From positions 1 to 64,000 of IMG/VR virus record IMGVR_UViG_3300044618_000993: a stretch of DNA of 64,000 bases. One strand, given 5' to 3'. The position numbers were made by a program, and so were the translations under genes. The notes beneath the pieces are model-generated. The model did not search any database, had not been told where the DNA came from, and worked only from the letters and a program-made list of their open reading frames with translations. Positions 1-8,747 of this stretch are shown in pieces (position 1 is the first letter of the stretch; each line of letters starts with the position of its first letter). The stretch comes from a virus.

Positions 1-1
1 G

Positions 2-136
2 AGCGCTACGAAGCTAAAGCTAGAGAAGGAGATTTCAAATCCTTCCGCCCTAAAGGTAGAGACACCTGCTGCTGGCAAACAACAGAAAACCGCTTCAGAC
101 CAAATCTTGGAGAAGTGGGAAAAGTTGTTCAAGTAG
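2..136 (+). CDS. C-terminal end of a gene upstream of the capsid gene (partial)
   Basis: This open frame enters from the left edge and ends at TAG 134-136. It encodes about 44 hydrophilic residues rich in Lys, Glu, Gln and Ala, ending in LEKWEKLFK. Scaffold or head-assembly proteins often lie just upstream of a capsid gene and have charged helical tails, so a scaffold role is a reasonable inference but is not shown. Frame 1 is also open to about base 186, but its peptide is Cys/Trp-rich and overlaps the capsid leader, so this frame is preferred. Confidence 0.55.
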   Translation, partial: SATKLKLEKEISNPSALKVETPAAGKQQKTASDQILEKWEKLFK

Positions 137-191
137 CGAATCTCCAAACAAACAACTTTAAAAACTTAAAACAAAAAATTAATTAAACAAA

Positions 192-1604
192 ATGGCAAAC
201 GTAGCAGCGCAGTATCAGAGTAATTATGTATCTGCATATGATGTACACAAACCAGACGTATTGAGCAAAATGTTCAACCGTTATGGTGATCAAGGATCTT
301 CTTGGTTCTTAACTTTAGAAAAATTAGGCTTTGTTAAGCCTGTGGGAGCAACTAGCTACTCACACTATGAAAACGAATTGAAGAACCCAACTTTCAATTC
401 ATTGGGTATCGCGACAGCTTCAGGTACTCCACTTAACGGTCAAACAATTGCAATTACTTTGAGTCCTTCAAACTTAGACAGTTTCAATAACTTCTACCCA
501 CGTTTGAATGATATAGTTTACTTCAAAGGTGGTCAATTGGGTATGATTACAGCAATTAACGTAACAGTTCCAACAGCTCCAGTTTTAACTATTACACAAG
601 TAAATGCTTGGCCAGTAGCTCCAGCTGCTTTATTGTCAGTTGCTGCTGGTGAAGAATTATCTTTGGTATCTAACGCTTTCTCTGAAGGTAGTGATCAACC
701 AAAAGGTATCATGCCAGGTGCTGCTAAACGTACAAACTACACTCAAATCATGAAAGAAACTTTGGCTGTAACAGGTACAGAGTTAACTAACCAAACTTGG
801 TTTGATGGTTGGATTGAAGTTCCAGGTAGCGTAAACGGTTCTGAGCAAATTGCTAGCGGTAACAGCTGGTACAACTTGAACTGGATGGACATGGAATGGA
901 GAATTGGCAAACAAATCTCTGGTGCGTTATTGTTTGGTGAAACTACAGTTGGTACTATCACAGATCCTGTAACTGGTTTACCAATCAGAACAACTAACGG
1001 TTTAATCCCTACAATCAAATCTTTAGGTAACACTGATACTTATGTACCAGGTGCATTCTCAGTAACTGATTTCGACGCTTATGGTCGTATCTTAGATAGA
1101 GAATATGCTGGTGAGTACGTAATGTCATTAGTATCTAAATCTTTCAGCGATGAAATCGAAAACACAATGGTTGCTTACTTAGCTAACACTAACATTATCT
1201 ATGAAATCGAACAACAATTAGGTTCTAGATTTGGTGTTGATGGTAAATCAATCTCTGTAGATTTCAGCTACTTGAAGAAATCAAACAGAACATTTATGTT
1301 CAAGCGTATGATGGAGTTTTCTAACAGACAAACTTTCGGTATCAACGGTTCAATCACCGACGGTATGGGCGTATTCTTACCTATGAACAAGGTAAAAGAT
1401 GCTAAGAGTGGTCAAATGTTAGATAACATCGGTGCACGTTACAAAAACTTAAACGGTTACTCTCGTAAGATGGAAGTATGGTCAGTAAATGGTGCTGGAC
1501 CAGGCATGAAAGTTAGCTCAGTGGACGTAAACAAATCGTTCATCAGAACTGACATGGGTGCTCACATCATGGGTGCAAACCAAATGATCTTGGTAACTAC
1601 CTAA
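192..1604 (+). CDS. Major capsid protein
   Basis: This 470-residue protein starts MANVAAQYQSNYVSAYDVHK. Length, position (just upstream of the lysis and neck genes, in the terminase-portal-capsid order) and smooth, uniform codon use typical of a highly expressed gene all fit an HK97-fold major capsid protein. The opening resembles capsid proteins of crAss-like and other Bacteroidota podoviruses as I remember them, but no homology search was possible. The gene is followed at once by a strong hairpin terminator, as expected for a separately boosted capsid transcript. The leader is A-rich and lacks a Shine-Dalgarno sequence, as is usual in Bacteroidota. No signal peptide or membrane segment is visible. 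Confidence 0.8.
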   Translation: MANVAAQYQSNYVSAYDVHKPDVLSKMFNRYGDQGSSWFLTLEKLGFVKPVGATSYSHYENELKNPTFNSLGIATASGTPLNGQTIAITLSPSNLDSFNNFYPRLNDIVYFKGGQLGMITAINVTVPTAPVLTITQVNAWPVAPAALLSVAAGEELSLVSNAFSEGSDQPKGIMPGAAKRTNYTQIMKETLAVTGTELTNQTWFDGWIEVPGSVNGSEQIASGNSWYNLNWMDMEWRIGKQISGALLFGETTVGTITDPVTGLPIRTTNGLIPTIKSLGNTDTYVPGAFSVTDFDAYGRILDREYAGEYVMSLVSKSFSDEIENTMVAYLANTNIIYEIEQQLGSRFGVDGKSISVDFSYLKKSNRTFMFKRMMEFSNRQTFGINGSITDGMGVFLPMNKVKDAKSGQMLDNIGARYKNLNGYSRKMEVWSVNGAGPGMKVSSVDVNKSFIRTDMGAHIMGANQMILVTT

Positions 1605-1620
1605 TCATAACTAAAACTAG

Positions 1621-1653
1621 TGTAAGGGGTGTAAAAAGCCCCTTACATTTTTT
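1621..1653 (+). terminator. Rho-independent terminator after the capsid gene
   Basis: A perfect 9-bp stem (TGTAAGGGG at 1621-1629 with CCCCTTACA at 1639-1647) with a 9-nt loop is followed by six T residues (1648-1653). It lies 17 bases after the capsid stop codon and would set off the capsid gene from the gene at 1674. Confidence 0.9.
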
Positions 1654-1673
1654 AATTTAAAACCAAAAAATTT

Positions 1674-2624
1674 ATGCTATATATAAACAATGAATTGTTC
1701 AAAAGAACAACAAAAGAAGACAAGGACAGCTACGAAAAATTCTGTAGAGAATTTGACAAACACTTAGACCAATATGGTCGTATTAGACAAGACAATCCTA
1801 TTATTTTAAAGTACGCCTCTCATTTGGTAAAACCAGATATGGATAACCCCGGCAAACTTGTAATGCCAAAAAGTATGAAGTTAAACTTTGTGGTTAACTC
1901 ATTTTACAACGGTCAAATGGCTGAGGTAAGATACTCAAGAACAGCTGGTATCCCACAAAGAGATGGTAGTTTAAAATTTACTGATAATGGAACTCAAGTT
2001 GTTGGTGGTAGATTAGCTATTACTGACAATGACTTAGCTTATTTTATTTGGAGATTTTCAAGCCAAATCGTAACCAAGGTTGAAAACTCAAGCAATCCTT
2101 TAGCATTCTTTGAAGTTGAGAATCCAGAAGGCGAAAGAAGAGCTATTGCTAGAAAGAAAAACATGGAATCTACAATTACAGCTAGATTGTGGAATGAAAT
2201 GGAAGATGGCGGCTTAAGCGATGAGGCAATCAAAACTGTTGCTAAAAACTTTATGATTCCTAATGTTGATGCAATAGATGACATTAATGAATTAAAGTTA
2301 ATGCTTGAAAAGTTAATTAAGTTTAACCCAGCTAACGCTGATATCTTTTTAACTTTAACTGACAAGAAGAATGCTCCTAAGGAAGAAATTGCTGAAAGAC
2401 GTAGTATCATAGCTAACGCTATTGAGAACGGTATCATTTCTCAAGACTCAATTAGAAAGTCATTCTTTATGATAGGCCCAGACGGTAAGCCAGAAGGCAA
2501 GCCAATCTTTACCTACCAAAAGGGCGAGAAAGATCCTAAGGGCGCATTGTTCATCTACTTGGAAGGCAAAAACCCAGAGATGTTAGATGAGTTAAAGAAC
2601 TTACTATCTTTGAGATCAGCTTAA
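1674..2624 (+). CDS. Unknown probable virion protein next to the capsid gene
   Basis: This 316-residue soluble protein lies between two terminators, so it may be a single-gene segment read through from the capsid gene. It has no signal peptide or membrane segment and no motif that I recognise. The N-terminal half has beta-like segments (for example LNFVVNSFYNGQMAEVRYSR), and the C-terminal half is charged and helical. In crAss-like phages the gene after the capsid gene encodes a head-associated protein; by position only, a head-decoration or cargo role is possible. The start ATG follows an A-rich leader. Confidence 0.6.
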   Translation: MLYINNELFKRTTKEDKDSYEKFCREFDKHLDQYGRIRQDNPIILKYASHLVKPDMDNPGKLVMPKSMKLNFVVNSFYNGQMAEVRYSRTAGIPQRDGSLKFTDNGTQVVGGRLAITDNDLAYFIWRFSSQIVTKVENSSNPLAFFEVENPEGERRAIARKKNMESTITARLWNEMEDGGLSDEAIKTVAKNFMIPNVDAIDDINELKLMLEKLIKFNPANADIFLTLTDKKNAPKEEIAERRSIIANAIENGIISQDSIRKSFFMIGPDGKPEGKPIFTYQKGEKDPKGALFIYLEGKNPEMLDELKNLLSLRSA

Positions 2625-2650
2625 AATAGACATAATTATATAATTGGTGA

Positions 2651-2678
2651 AGACCCCTGCATAACTGTAGGGGTTTTT
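2651..2678 (+). terminator. Rho-independent terminator upstream of the lysis cassette
   Basis: A stem of ACCCCT (2653-2658) with AGGGGT (2669-2674) around a 10-base loop is followed by a T-run (2675-2678). It closes the gene at 1674 and precedes a separate promoter for the lysis genes. Confidence 0.8.
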
Positions 2679-2707
2679 ATTTGTAAACAACTTATTAAAA
2701 TTTGGGG

Positions 2708-2715
2708 TATCTTTG
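2708..2715 (+). promoter_or_regulatory. Bacteroidota -7 promoter element (TATCTTTG) for the lysis cassette
   Basis: TATCTTTG matches TAnnTTTG. The box ends four bases before ATG 2720, so the mRNA leader would be only a few bases or absent. A TTTG at 2680-2683 is 24 bases upstream, slightly farther than the usual 19-21, so the -33 element is weak. Confidence 0.65.
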
Positions 2716-2719
2716 TCAG

Positions 2720-2977
2720 ATGAAAAAGGAAGTATCTAAGTTTTTAACATTAAACTTATTTGACCTTTTCAAAAGTTTAGTAATGTTTGTATTGGCCGCA
2801 ATAGGAGAGTTATCGATACAAGTTTTTACCATATTGTTAGAGCACTTAAAGTGGGACTTCAATTGGTTTAGAGTGTTTAACATAGGACTAGTAACTCTAA
2901 TATCGTATCTGATCAAACAATACTTCACAGGAAGAAAGCAAGAACCAGAACCATTTAAGCCACAAAAGATAAAATAA
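2720..2977 (+). CDS. Small membrane protein, holin candidate
   Basis: This 85-residue protein starts MKKEVSKFL; the upstream TTG at 2702 is not used because the promoter box lies between it and this ATG. Two hydrophobic stretches (about residues 14-38 and 52-66) are joined by a short amphipathic link, and a charged tail ends in PFKPQKIK. It sits one base before the endolysin gene start region and begins the lysis cassette, the usual holin position. Holins share no conserved sequence, so the call rests on topology and context. The other membrane protein at 3477 is an alternative holin, and the two may act as holin and antiholin. Confidence 0.6.
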   Translation: MKKEVSKFLTLNLFDLFKSLVMFVLAAIGELSIQVFTILLEHLKWDFNWFRVFNIGLVTLISYLIKQYFTGRKQEPEPFKPQKIK

Positions 2978-2978
2978 C

Positions 2979-3473
2979 ATGGACAAAGTTACAATAGACA
3001 GGATATCTAACTTACACCCAAAACTAAAAAACGAAGCATTAGAAATTTACAAAGAAATATGTGAAGCCCTAACAGGCAGAGCATTGTGTAGATTTGCATT
3101 TACTCTAAGAACAATAGAGGAGCAGGATGAGTTGTACGCTAAGGGTAGAACAAAGCCTGGCAAGATAGTTACTAATGCCAAAGGCGGTCAGTCTATGCAT
3201 AACTATGGATTAGCAATTGATATTGTGTTATTAGTCGACAAAGATAAGAACGGATCATACGAATCAGCCTCATGGGAAACCAATGTTGACTTTGATGGTG
3301 ACGGCAAGTCTGATTGGATGGAAGTTGTAAAAATATTTAAACTACATGGCTGGGAATGGGGTGGTGACTGGAAGTTTACAGATATGCCACACTTCCAAAA
3401 AACATTTGGCAAGTCTGTTAAAGAGCTTCAGAAAATGCATAGATACGTAGGTACAAGTTACCCAATATTTTAA
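2979..3473 (+). CDS. Endolysin, M15-family peptidoglycan peptidase
   Basis: This 164-residue enzyme is of the M15 D-Ala-D-Ala carboxypeptidase / L-Ala-D-Glu endopeptidase type and would cut peptide cross-bridges of the host wall at lysis. Zinc ligands are visible as His74 and Asp81 in SMHNYGLAID and His138 in DMPHF, with the typical GWEWGGDW just before. Residues 104-112 (DFDGDGKSD) form an EF-hand-like calcium loop, common in Bacteroidota members of the family. There is no signal peptide, so release needs a holin. The gene is two bases downstream of the holin candidate. Confidence 0.93.
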   Translation: MDKVTIDRISNLHPKLKNEALEIYKEICEALTGRALCRFAFTLRTIEEQDELYAKGRTKPGKIVTNAKGGQSMHNYGLAIDIVLLVDKDKNGSYESASWETNVDFDGDGKSDWMEVVKIFKLHGWEWGGDWKFTDMPHFQKTFGKSVKELQKMHRYVGTSYPIF

Positions 3474-3476
3474 ACT

Positions 3477-3740
3477 ATGATTAAAAAAATAATTTCATGG
3501 GCATCTAAGTTGTTCCACGATGAACACGGTGCTCCATCATCAAAAAGATTTGCAGGCATATTGTGTACACTTACACTATGCGCAGCCACAATCATTAACT
3601 CATTCTACCCAAACATTAATCCATCGGCTACATTGGTAGATGCGATTACACTTATTACAGTAGGAGCCCTAGGTTTCACATCTGTTGACAAGATATGGGG
3701 CAAACCTAAAACTACAAAAGAAGATGGCCAAAACGAGTAA
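3477..3740 (+). CDS. Second small membrane protein of the lysis cassette
   Basis: This 87-residue protein begins three bases after the endolysin stop codon. An amphipathic N-terminus with the motif HGAPSSKRFAG is followed by two transmembrane segments (about residues 28-43 and 53-70) and a polar tail. SSKRF followed by two hydrophobic helices is a pattern I associate with holin-like proteins beside phage endolysins. It overlaps the next gene start by 17 bases, indicating translational coupling. It could be the holin, with the product at 2720 as antiholin or accessory protein. Confidence 0.65.
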   Translation: MIKKIISWASKLFHDEHGAPSSKRFAGILCTLTLCAATIINSFYPNINPSATLVDAITLITVGALGFTSVDKIWGKPKTTKEDGQNE

Positions 3741-4719
3741 AAAAGGTGAAATAGCTAGAGAGTATCTAGCTCAATACCCATCCTCATCAATCAGAACATT
3801 AGCTCAATTGTTGATGGAGCATTATCCAACACTGTTTACAAACTATAATGCAGCTAGGACATTATTAAGTCAGCATTCAGGAAGGTGGTCAAAAATTAAA
3901 AACCCGATTAAAACCGAAAGAGTTCAATCTCGTGAAAATCCATTTGGACTACCTGAGTCAAAAGCAAACGTTAGAAAGTTTGTAAAGCTAGAGGGAGCTA
4001 CAAGAGTATTGTGGTTAAGTGACATTCACTTCCCTAACCAAGACAATGATGCCTTGACAGCTGCACTTCAATTTGGGCTAGACAATAAAGTTGATTGCAT
4101 TGTATTAGGAGGAGATATACTTGATAATGAGCCATTTACATCTCATGATGCACCACCACCATTGTATTCTGAGGTTAGAGAGTGGTTTGAAATGGTTGAC
4201 AATTTTTTGGATATGCTTAACGAAAGATTTAAGTGTGCGATTCATTGGATCGAAGGTAACCACGACAATTGGTACAAAAGATATTTAATGAAAAAAGCTC
4301 CAGCTCTATTCCATGACGAGTATTACACACTGTCATCTAGACTAAAGTTAAGAGAAAAGAAAATTGTTTGGCACGATCAAAATGTGATCTTGATGGCTGG
4401 TAAATTACCGATGACCCATGGGCATATGGTTGTTAGAGGTGCATTTTCTCCAGTTAATCCAGCTAGAGGCGTGTTTACAAGACTTAAAGGCCCTATGCTA
4501 ATAGGTCACTGTCACCAAACGTCTGAACACTCTGAGAGCACACTAGAAAACGCAATTATCACAACGTATTCAACTGGTTGTCTTTGTACGCTAGCCCCAG
4601 ACTACGATCCGTTCTGCGTAAAACATAACCAAGGTTTTGCTATGATTGAAATCCAAGAGAACGGTAACTACAAGGTACACAACAGAAGAATTGATTATTT
4701 TACAAAGGAGATATACTAA
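3724..4719 (+). CDS. Calcineurin-like metallophosphoesterase
   Basis: The preferred start is ATG 3724 (MAKTSKKGE), giving 331 residues; an upstream in-frame ATG at 3685 lies deep inside the previous gene. The five metallophosphoesterase blocks are intact: D100-x-H102, GGD131, GNHD (178-181), the H232-x-H234 pair and GHCH (261-264). Residues 8-52 look like a helical DNA-binding or winged-helix segment, so a nucleic-acid substrate is plausible. The substrate cannot be read from the sequence. Its position inside the lysis cassette is unusual. Confidence 0.88.
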   Translation: MAKTSKKGEIAREYLAQYPSSSIRTLAQLLMEHYPTLFTNYNAARTLLSQHSGRWSKIKNPIKTERVQSRENPFGLPESKANVRKFVKLEGATRVLWLSDIHFPNQDNDALTAALQFGLDNKVDCIVLGGDILDNEPFTSHDAPPPLYSEVREWFEMVDNFLDMLNERFKCAIHWIEGNHDNWYKRYLMKKAPALFHDEYYTLSSRLKLREKKIVWHDQNVILMAGKLPMTHGHMVVRGAFSPVNPARGVFTRLKGPMLIGHCHQTSEHSESTLENAIITTYSTGCLCTLAPDYDPFCVKHNQGFAMIEIQENGNYKVHNRRIDYFTKEIY

Positions 4720-5147
4720 TGAGATATTTAATTGTTATTTTATTGTTGATAACTAGTTGTCAAGCTCTTAAAGATAAGAGAGCCAACAACAAAATGAACT
4801 GGTTAATAAAGAACCATTACCTTGGAGACACCACCCGTTGGGTGCACGATACAATCCAAGGCTTTAAAATAGATACAGTTTTTAAGGGTGATACCCTCAA
4901 AGAAATTGACACATTTACAATTGTTAAGGACGGAATTAAAACTGTCTCAGTTGTCAAGTGGAAAGAAAAAATTTTAGAACAAACCTTGGTAAAAACCGAC
5001 ACAATTATCTCGATAAAGGTAAAAGAAAAGGTTCTGTATCAGACCGAAAAAAAGAAATGGTGGGATAGATATTGGGCAGGATTTGCGTTTGGAGTTGCCT
5101 TGATGATTTTACTTATCTTCTCAATATCGAGAATAGCCAAAAGCTGA
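4719..5147 (+). CDS. Unimolecular spanin (u-spanin) candidate
   Basis: This 142-residue protein has an N-terminal lipoprotein signal (residues 1-13) with the lipobox LITSC and acylable Cys14, a periplasmic beta-rich stretch with many T/D/K residues (about 40-112), and one C-terminal transmembrane helix (about 118-137) ending in a basic tail. A lipid-anchored N-terminus in the outer membrane plus a C-terminal helix in the inner membrane is the defining topology of u-spanins such as T1 gp11, which fuse the two membranes after wall degradation. The start overlaps the stop of the phosphoesterase gene (TAATG). It completes a holin-endolysin-spanin set. Confidence 0.82.
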   Translation: MRYLIVILLLITSCQALKDKRANNKMNWLIKNHYLGDTTRWVHDTIQGFKIDTVFKGDTLKEIDTFTIVKDGIKTVSVVKWKEKILEQTLVKTDTIISIKVKEKVLYQTEKKKWWDRYWAGFAFGVALMILLIFSISRIAKS

Positions 5148-5182
5148 AAGTAATTTATCAAACAACATATCCTTAAAAATGC

Positions 5183-5190
5183 TAAATTTG
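5183..5190 (+). promoter_or_regulatory. Bacteroidota -7 promoter element (TAAATTTG) for the tail/neck operon
   Basis: TAAATTTG matches TAnnTTTG and ends 19 bases before ATG 5210. No good TTTG is seen at the expected -33 distance, so the site relies on the -7 match and on its place at a gene-free junction. Confidence 0.55.
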
Positions 5191-5209
5191 TTCCCAATAA
5201 ACAAATACC

Positions 5210-7411
5210 ATGGCATTTTCTGCTTCACAATTAGCAATAGCCCTTGAGTTTAACTACACAAACGGGCCAAAAAATTTCAGATTTACAGATAGCTCAAATT
5301 ATGCTACCGTAGGTGGATACACCAACGTGCTAGGTAATTTAAAGGCTGTTGATCCATCAGGACTTCAGTTCTATAACAATACTTCGTATACCACACCAAA
5401 CATCAATTATAACACGTCTCATACTTCAGCGTACTTAGGCGCATTGCCTTTGAACACTGACGGAACAGTTAAGACTGGTGACTATACGTTTACATACACA
5501 GCTAAGATTTTAAATGCTCAACAATCTAATTTAATCATTTCTAACGACTCAGCTGCAAAAACATTTACAATTTCTGGTGACTATACTTCAGTTATTTTAG
5601 ATCCATCAGCTGCTAGTTTTTTTTGTGTTGACACGGTTACTACGGCATTAACAATTGTATCTGCTACTTATAGCGGTTCAACTAACTTAACGACTATAAC
5701 TGTAACCCAAACTTTAGGCACATTAACTGCGTTAGCTACATTAACTTACACAGTTAACCAAATCTTTACAAATACATTTGTACAAAACTATAGCTACGTA
5801 TCACCTACAGTTTGTTTAAACTGGGTAACAGATGAGTGTTGCTCAAGCATGACAATCACAGACGTTACAGTTTACCCAACAGGTTCAACAATAACCAGAA
5901 GCCACACTGTTAGCTACCCTGTGGGCATCACTCCTGCTAAAGCTGACATTCTTAGCCCACTACAAGAGTTAACCATTACTCCAATCTGGACTGGTACTTG
6001 GACAGACATTTTTGTTTCCGATATCACTAGCACCACTGGAATAATAACTACAATTGATGAAATTAAAGGAGTTAAAGAACACTTAGTGTCTTCAAGCGAT
6101 AGCTTGTGTCAAGTATATGGTTGCTTAACAAACATGGCAACTAAATATGCTGCTTACTTAACTACTGCTCCACAAAAAGCCCTTGAGATGTCTAAATACA
6201 TTTCTCAAGCTTCAGCTGCTTACATGGCATACACAGTAGGTAAGCAATGTGGTAAACCAGACTATGAGCAATACTTAACAATTATCAGCGACATTGCAAA
6301 TACTTGCGGCTGTGGCTGTGATTGTGCAGATTGTGCTGATGGATTGCCTCAAGAAGTTGTAGGCTGCTGCCAAAACGTAGGTGGTTCAGACTACACAATC
6401 GCAATGACTTCAACCCCTAGTGGTTCAATTGCAATAAGTGCAACTACAGTTGGAACAACTACTACATTCAACATTGAAGTAAGCGGCACCTGGTTAACAA
6501 CTCAAATGAATACATTCATTGGGGCAACTAGCATCAATGCATTAAGCGATGTAAACACTGGTAATATTGCTAGCGTTACAGGCCAAGTATTAATTTGGAA
6601 TCAAGGTACTGGTCAATGGGAAAGAGGTACTCCTCAATTAGCTTTGGTTAACTTAACCGACGTAAATAGCACAGGCTTATCTGATCAAAAAGTATTATAT
6701 TGGGATGCTGCAACATCTAAATTTAAATTTAAATTGTTAGCATCACCTTCAATTGCAACTTGCACAGATGTAACTTTAACATCTTTAACTAACGGCCAAA
6801 TATTAAAATGGAATGGCACTGCTTGGATTAACGCTAATAACTTATTCGCCTCATTAGGCGATGTAAACGTTGGAGGTGTTGTTAACGGTCAATCAGTGAA
6901 ATGGGATAGCGGCACATCTAAATGGATTGTATACACTCCACCTACAACATTGGCTGCATTAAGCGATGTATCAATTTCTGGTTTAGCCAATGGTGACAGA
7001 TTGCAGTATGTGACAGGTACAGGTTGGAAGAATGTTGCTCAACCTTCATTTGCAGCTATACCATCTGGTAATTTTGCATCTGGTTTTGGTAATGCTGTAT
7101 CTGGATTTTATCAAGCATCGTACAAATTTGATGCATTGACAAATACAACTTATTTACGTGGTGTAGTTAGCAATTCAAATCCTGCAATAGGCACAGTTGG
7201 AGTTTTGTTGTTTACATTACCAGCTGGATATTTTCCTTCAGCTACAGTTAATTTTGTTACTACTGTAGGTATTAATAGCACAAATTATATGGCTTTTGGA
7301 TCAATTAACACATTTGGTCAAGTAAGTATTTTTAGATATTATGACTCAAATGGTGTTATTCAAGGCGGCTTACCTTTAGGTGACATTAGCATTGACGGTA
7401 TATACTTTTAA
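5210..7411 (+). CDS. Tail or fibre protein with DVN-G-GQ-W repeats
   Basis: This 733-residue protein has three regions. The N-terminal half (1-360) is Thr/Ser-rich and beta-like. A cysteine cluster with CGCGCDCADC lies near residues 365-375. Five repeats of about 35 residues (near 444, 481, 519, 549 and 583) have the form L-x-DVN-x(2-3)-G-x(3)-GQ-x-L-x-W-x(4)-T-x-x-W, a pattern frequent in phage fibre shafts. A C-terminal beta-rich domain (about 610-733) may be the receptor-binding tip. The next gene starts three bases after the stop codon. It is probably an appendage or tail-attached fibre; the exact position in the virion is unknown. Confidence 0.7.
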   Translation: MAFSASQLAIALEFNYTNGPKNFRFTDSSNYATVGGYTNVLGNLKAVDPSGLQFYNNTSYTTPNINYNTSHTSAYLGALPLNTDGTVKTGDYTFTYTAKILNAQQSNLIISNDSAAKTFTISGDYTSVILDPSAASFFCVDTVTTALTIVSATYSGSTNLTTITVTQTLGTLTALATLTYTVNQIFTNTFVQNYSYVSPTVCLNWVTDECCSSMTITDVTVYPTGSTITRSHTVSYPVGITPAKADILSPLQELTITPIWTGTWTDIFVSDITSTTGIITTIDEIKGVKEHLVSSSDSLCQVYGCLTNMATKYAAYLTTAPQKALEMSKYISQASAAYMAYTVGKQCGKPDYEQYLTIISDIANTCGCGCDCADCADGLPQEVVGCCQNVGGSDYTIAMTSTPSGSIAISATTVGTTTTFNIEVSGTWLTTQMNTFIGATSINALSDVNTGNIASVTGQVLIWNQGTGQWERGTPQLALVNLTDVNSTGLSDQKVLYWDAATSKFKFKLLASPSIATCTDVTLTSLTNGQILKWNGTAWINANNLFASLGDVNVGGVVNGQSVKWDSGTSKWIVYTPPTTLAALSDVSISGLANGDRLQYVTGTGWKNVAQPSFAAIPSGNFASGFGNAVSGFYQASYKFDALTNTTYLRGVVSNSNPAIGTVGVLLFTLPAGYFPSATVNFVTTVGINSTNYMAFGSINTFGQVSIFRYYDSNGVIQGGLPLGDISIDGIYF

Positions 7412-7414
7412 TAA

Positions 7415-8098
7415 ATGAACGTAAATCAAATAAGAGACTGGGTCAACTTTGAGCTTAACAAGCATCAATCAGGGAATACTCTAAACAAAGAGGAGTACAA
7501 TCTCTGTTTGGCTTGGGCTAATGCTGAATACTTTAAAATTAAGTATGGCTTGCCAGAGGAGTATAGACCAGGTATGCCTTTGCCTAGACAGGCATGGGCT
7601 GTGTCTCAAAAAATAATAGACGATTTGAGAAGATTCTTAGTTGGCAAGGGTGGTAAAAACTTACCTCAGTTAACCGTAGATATTAACGGCTATGCCGATC
7701 TTCCAGATGATTATATTCACTACAGCTCAATCAGATATAATGGCAGAGCGGTAGAAACTATTAGCAATGATGTTTTGGGTGACAGACTTCAAAGCAGCAT
7801 TGTGTACCCAGACAAAAGTTACCCACTGTGTGTATTTTATGACACATACCTTCAGTTTTATCCTAAAGATTTAGGTTATGTAGACTTTGATTATTTAAGA
7901 ATGCCAATCACTCCTTATTGGGATGCTGTCATTGTTGATGATGAATATGTTTACAAGCCATCTAGTAGCGTTCAATTGGAATGGCCAGACGATACTCACA
8001 CAGATATCGCTAACTTAATTATTAAATACGCAAGTGAAAACATCAGAGACTTCGGAATGACTCAACTTGCTAAACAAAGACAAAACGACGGACAATAA
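7415..8098 (+). CDS. Neck/ring-like structural protein 1
   Basis: This 227-residue soluble protein is largely helical at the N-terminus, with a beta-rich centre (residues about 80-150) and a C-terminal helix after EWPDDTHTDIANLIIKYASENIRDF. The phrase 'S-V-Q-L-E-W-P-D-D-x-H-T-D-I' recalls ring or tail-adaptor proteins of crAss-like phages as I remember them. It is the first of three similarly sized genes directly upstream of the muzzle-like gene, the place where head-tail connector proteins are encoded. Its last base overlaps the next ATG. Confidence 0.6.
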   Translation: MNVNQIRDWVNFELNKHQSGNTLNKEEYNLCLAWANAEYFKIKYGLPEEYRPGMPLPRQAWAVSQKIIDDLRRFLVGKGGKNLPQLTVDINGYADLPDDYIHYSSIRYNGRAVETISNDVLGDRLQSSIVYPDKSYPLCVFYDTYLQFYPKDLGYVDFDYLRMPITPYWDAVIVDDEYVYKPSSSVQLEWPDDTHTDIANLIIKYASENIRDFGMTQLAKQRQNDGQ

Positions 8099-8742
8099 TG
8101 ACTAAAGCACAATGGATAGAATTGATCAAGCGTAACCTAGACGGTGGCGACGCTCCAGCTGAACTTCGTGGACGAAATCACGAAAGAGAGATTGAGCTTT
8201 ACTTGACAATGGCATTTGATACTGTATTAAACAGAAAGCAAACACAAACTCAAGAGATGCTTGCTGACATGGGTAAAGACTCATGGAGATACGATTCATT
8301 AACCAAGTCATTTGTCTTAGACATCTTAGAGGATACCACTAGAAACAGATACTACTCTACACTTCCAGTGACTGTTATGTCAATTATTAATAACAACGGT
8401 ATCAGAATGATCACACCGACTCAAGACGAGGGTGTAGCATTTTTCCCAAGATGGCAAACAGATACATTCTTAATGGATGGATTAGATGTTAACCAAATGG
8501 TTGGTCTAATTTATTATACACTAGAAGGCAAGAAGCTATATTACTCTGGTGACATTGATTGTCATTGGAAGCAAGTATTAGCTAAGTTGGTTTTAAAGTT
8601 CAATGAATTTGAATTAACTGACGATATAGTAGTTCCTGATGGTAAAGAACTTGAGATAGTTCAAGTTACATTAGGATTAATGGGTGCTAAGGCTCCGATG
8701 GATATTGTTGACGACGGCACAGCAATACAAACAACTAAATAA
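8098..8742 (+). CDS. Neck/ring-like structural protein 2
   Basis: This 214-residue protein starts by TAATG overlap with the previous gene. It opens with a helical segment (MTKAQWIELIKRNLDGG) and an arginine-rich turn, followed by a mixed beta region and a C-terminal stretch resembling a short adaptor domain. It has no enzyme motif, membrane segment or signal peptide. Context (three consecutive connector-size genes before a tail-tube/muzzle gene) suggests a head-to-tail joining protein. The function is inferred from synteny only. Confidence 0.6.
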   Translation: MTKAQWIELIKRNLDGGDAPAELRGRNHEREIELYLTMAFDTVLNRKQTQTQEMLADMGKDSWRYDSLTKSFVLDILEDTTRNRYYSTLPVTVMSIINNNGIRMITPTQDEGVAFFPRWQTDTFLMDGLDVNQMVGLIYYTLEGKKLYYSGDIDCHWKQVLAKLVLKFNEFELTDDIVVPDGKELEIVQVTLGLMGAKAPMDIVDDGTAIQTTK

Positions 8743-8747
8743 ACGAA

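Noticed and set aside
1-186. Cys/Trp-rich frame 1 ORF before the capsid gene
   Set aside because: It has an unlikely composition and runs through the capsid leader; the frame ending at 136 is more protein-like.
3276-3315. DFDGDG motif resembling an RNA polymerase active site
   Set aside because: It is inside the endolysin and fits an EF-hand-like calcium loop, DxDGDGxxD.
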